5,710 nt of DNA from Methanomicrobiales archaeon. Lineage in GTDB: Archaea > Halobacteriota > Methanomicrobia > Methanomicrobiales > JACTUA01. The position numbers and the translations under genes were made by a program. Under the pieces are notes generated by a model that was not told where the DNA came from, did not search any database, and worked only from the letters and a program-made list of their open reading frames with translations. Below, in pieces: positions 4,284 through 5,710 of this stretch. The stretch spans positions 1 through 5,710 of the forward strand of contig JAJRCL010000096.1 of the NCBI GenBank assembly GCA_028679035.1. Reading direction: 5' to 3'. How positions within the stretch are numbered: position 1 is the first letter of the stretch; every line of letters starts with the position of its first letter.

Positions 4284-5710
4284 TCAGATATTTGACTGAA
4301 TAGGGGTAATAACCGTCGTAATACCATTTAATTGCAGCCTCCGCTGGATAGCAAAAGCGGTTTCATTGTGGAGAATTTTCTGGAACGGGTGTTCCTGCCG
4401 GAAGACGATCTGGCCGGCAAAGCAGGTCGATGAAGGAAATTCCCGGGTGATAGAAGTGACCAGGGCGGATGCTCCCTCGACGACATCCGTATCGGTCGTG
4501 ATACGGTAATCGGCAGGGATCCCAAGGCTTCGGGCGAGTTCCACATAGTCCATCAGACTCTTTCGCACCGATTCCTCCAGATGCCGGATCTCTGCCGTCC
4601 CTTTAAATGTCCCGCTGTCGATGACAGCGACGGAAACGAAAATAAAATTCTCATAAAAATTCGGGAAATTCCGGATGATGGAGAGAAATGTCTGGATTCC
4701 AAACCCGTTGTACCCGCCGACCAGCTGGATGGCTGTTCTCCCACGAGGGTTCACCGGCTCTTCGTTGAATGCACCCGTTGAGGGAATGTTCATGGTCAGT
4801 TCATCGAATTTCTGCATCCCCCGGTTCACCCGCTCATAGTGCCCGTGGATAAGGTAACAGACGATGACCAGCGACAGGGTAAGAAACAGGGTGATCCACC
4901 CTCCTTCAGCGAATTTTTCAAAAACCGTGATGGCAAGGATGGTCGCACACAGGATGAAGCCTGCGATATGGATGGAACAGTGTTTCTTCCAGGATACATC
5001 GGTTTCCCGGTTTTTAAGGAAAAAACGTGCCATCCCGAACTGCGAGAGGGAAAAGGTGACAAAAACGTTGATGGCATACATCACGATCAGGGCTGTAAGA
5101 GACCCCCTCGTGAGGATGAGAACGAGCAGGGCAGAACCCCCCATTAGCAGGATCCCGTTCGTCATCGTGAGGCGTTCCGAAAGCGATGCAAACCGCCGCG
5201 GGAGCCACGAATCGATTGCCATATTCGCCATCACCCGGGGTCCATCAATGAATCCGGCCTGTGCAGCGACCATTAAGAGAGCCCCTTCGGATACGATGGT
5301 GATCAGGGCGATCCAGCCGCCGAGTGCCCATCCTCCGAATACATCGTTTGCCAGCACCGCATTGAGCGTACGTCCTGTGACGGGCTGAACCTGCCAGAGA
5401 TAGTAGCATAAGTACAATCCCGCCGATACCACCGCAAGGGAAACAGCCATGTATGCCATTGTGCGCTTCCCGGTCTCGATTTTTGGTTCGCGCATGATCT
5501 GCATGCCGTTCGCTACCGCCTCAATGCCAGTGTATGTACCTCCCCCGAGAGAATAGGCACGGAGAAATATGGCGAGGACCCCTATGATTCCGATCGTCGC
5601 TATGTCCGTACTGAAGTTGATCTGGAGATCAGAGAGAAGGGGAACCAGTTGCGATCCGTGGGAAAAAACACCAAATCCGAGAAGAAGGACATGACTTAAA
5701 ATGAACACCA
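4284..5710 (-). CDS. APC-superfamily permease with cytosolic C-terminal domain, KimA-like (partial, N-terminus beyond window)
   Basis: The minus-strand frame is open from the window edge to TGA at 4286-4284, about 475 residues. Residue numbers count from the GTG codon at 5708. About eight membrane segments are visible (around 2-15, 35-50, 85-104, 128-150, 185-200, 204-222, 246-263, 270-287). The motif LRAYSLGGGTYTGIEAVANG (49-68) with REPK (73-76) matches the conserved helix in APC permeases of the KimA type (compare TGVEAISNG in the Bacillus potassium importer KimA), as does the EGGWITLF then IHGHYERV pattern (268-294). From about residue 310 a soluble domain of about 165 residues follows, with alternating strands and helices (IQLVGGYNGFG, NFIFVSVAVID, HLEESVRKSL, GITTVITPI), like the regulatory tails of this group. 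The GTG at 5708 is almost certainly internal: the first several transmembrane helices of the fold would be missing. Substrate (K+, amino acid or other) cannot be decided. Confidence 0.85.
   Translation of the reverse strand, partial: VFILSHVLLLGFGVFSHGSQLVPLLSDLQINFSTDIATIGIIGVLAIFLRAYSLGGGTYTGIEAVANGMQIMREPKIETGKRTMAYMAVSLAVVSAGLYLCYYLWQVQPVTGRTLNAVLANDVFGGWALGGWIALITIVSEGALLMVAAQAGFIDGPRVMANMAIDSWLPRRFASLSERLTMTNGILLMGGSALLVLILTRGSLTALIVMYAINVFVTFSLSQFGMARFFLKNRETDVSWKKHCSIHIAGFILCATILAITVFEKFAEGGWITLFLTLSLVIVCYLIHGHYERVNRGMQKFDELTMNIPSTGAFNEEPVNPRGRTAIQLVGGYNGFGIQTFLSIIRNFPNFYENFIFVSVAVIDSGTFKGTAEIRHLEESVRKSLMDYVELARSLGIPADYRITTDTDVVEGASALVTSITREFPSSTCFAGQIVFRQEHPFQKILHNETAFAIQRRLQLNGITTVITPIQSNI

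Noticed and set aside
4864..5388. Plus-strand open frame of 174 codons
   Set aside because: Antisense to the well-supported APC permease, with no family similarity.
5706..5708. GTG as the true start of the APC permease
   Set aside because: The frame continues to the window edge and the protein would lack several membrane helices normal for the fold, so the gene is simply cut by the window.
1..5710. CRISPR array, tRNA, insertion sequence or phage genes
   Set aside because: No regularly spaced repeats, cloverleaf-like stretch, transposase motif or target-site duplication was seen; gaps between genes are all under 120 bp.

Overview
The window reads as a piece of a methanogenic archaeal chromosome, most likely order Methanomicrobiales (a Methanoregula- or Methanoculleus-like organism). 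Grounds: a complete archaeal form III RuBisCO, archaeal-style GGTG and GGAG ribosome binding sites, AT-rich TATA-like boxes upstream of genes, and moderate GC content with dense packing. The assignment to order is an inference from protein flavour, not proven. All six genes lie on the minus strand, so transcription runs from the right edge to the left edge.

From right to left in transcription order: (1) 5710-4284, the C-terminal part of an APC-superfamily permease with a soluble cytosolic tail, resembling the KimA-type potassium/amino acid permease group, with its N-terminus outside the window; (2) a 117-bp gap holding a 10-bp perfect palindrome, a short dyad and the leader of the next gene; (3) 4166-3138, a PiT-family phosphate permease; (4) 3131-2478, a DUF47/PhoU-like protein 6 bp behind it, forming a classic two-gene transport operon; (5) a 66-bp gap with a strong stem-loop overlapping the DUF47 stop codon, followed by a TATA box bracketed by a perfect 8-bp inverted repeat; (6) 2411-1830, a small polytopic membrane protein distantly like the COG2426 'small multi-drug export' group; (7) a 111-bp gap with an oligo-T/TATA-like element and an AGGTG ribosome binding site; (8) 1718-426, form III RuBisCO with all the catalytic residues I could check; (9) 419-1, a partial YkgJ-type CxxCxxCC metal-binding protein starting 6 bp after the RuBisCO stop.

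Functionally there are two themes. The right half is ion and solute uptake (permease, then phosphate transport with its PhoU-like partner). The left half is carbon/nucleotide metabolism: form III RuBisCO converts ribulose-1,5-bisphosphate plus CO2 to 3-phosphoglycerate, in archaea fed either from nucleoside monophosphates or, in some Methanomicrobiales, by a phosphoribulokinase-based cycle. No partner enzyme of either route is visible here. I see no tRNA, rRNA, CRISPR array, insertion sequence or phage gene. Nothing in the window clearly amounts to a new system. The items most worth a second look are the RuBisCO-YkgJ gene pair, the dyad around the TATA box of the membrane gene, and the altered first signature of the PiT transporter.
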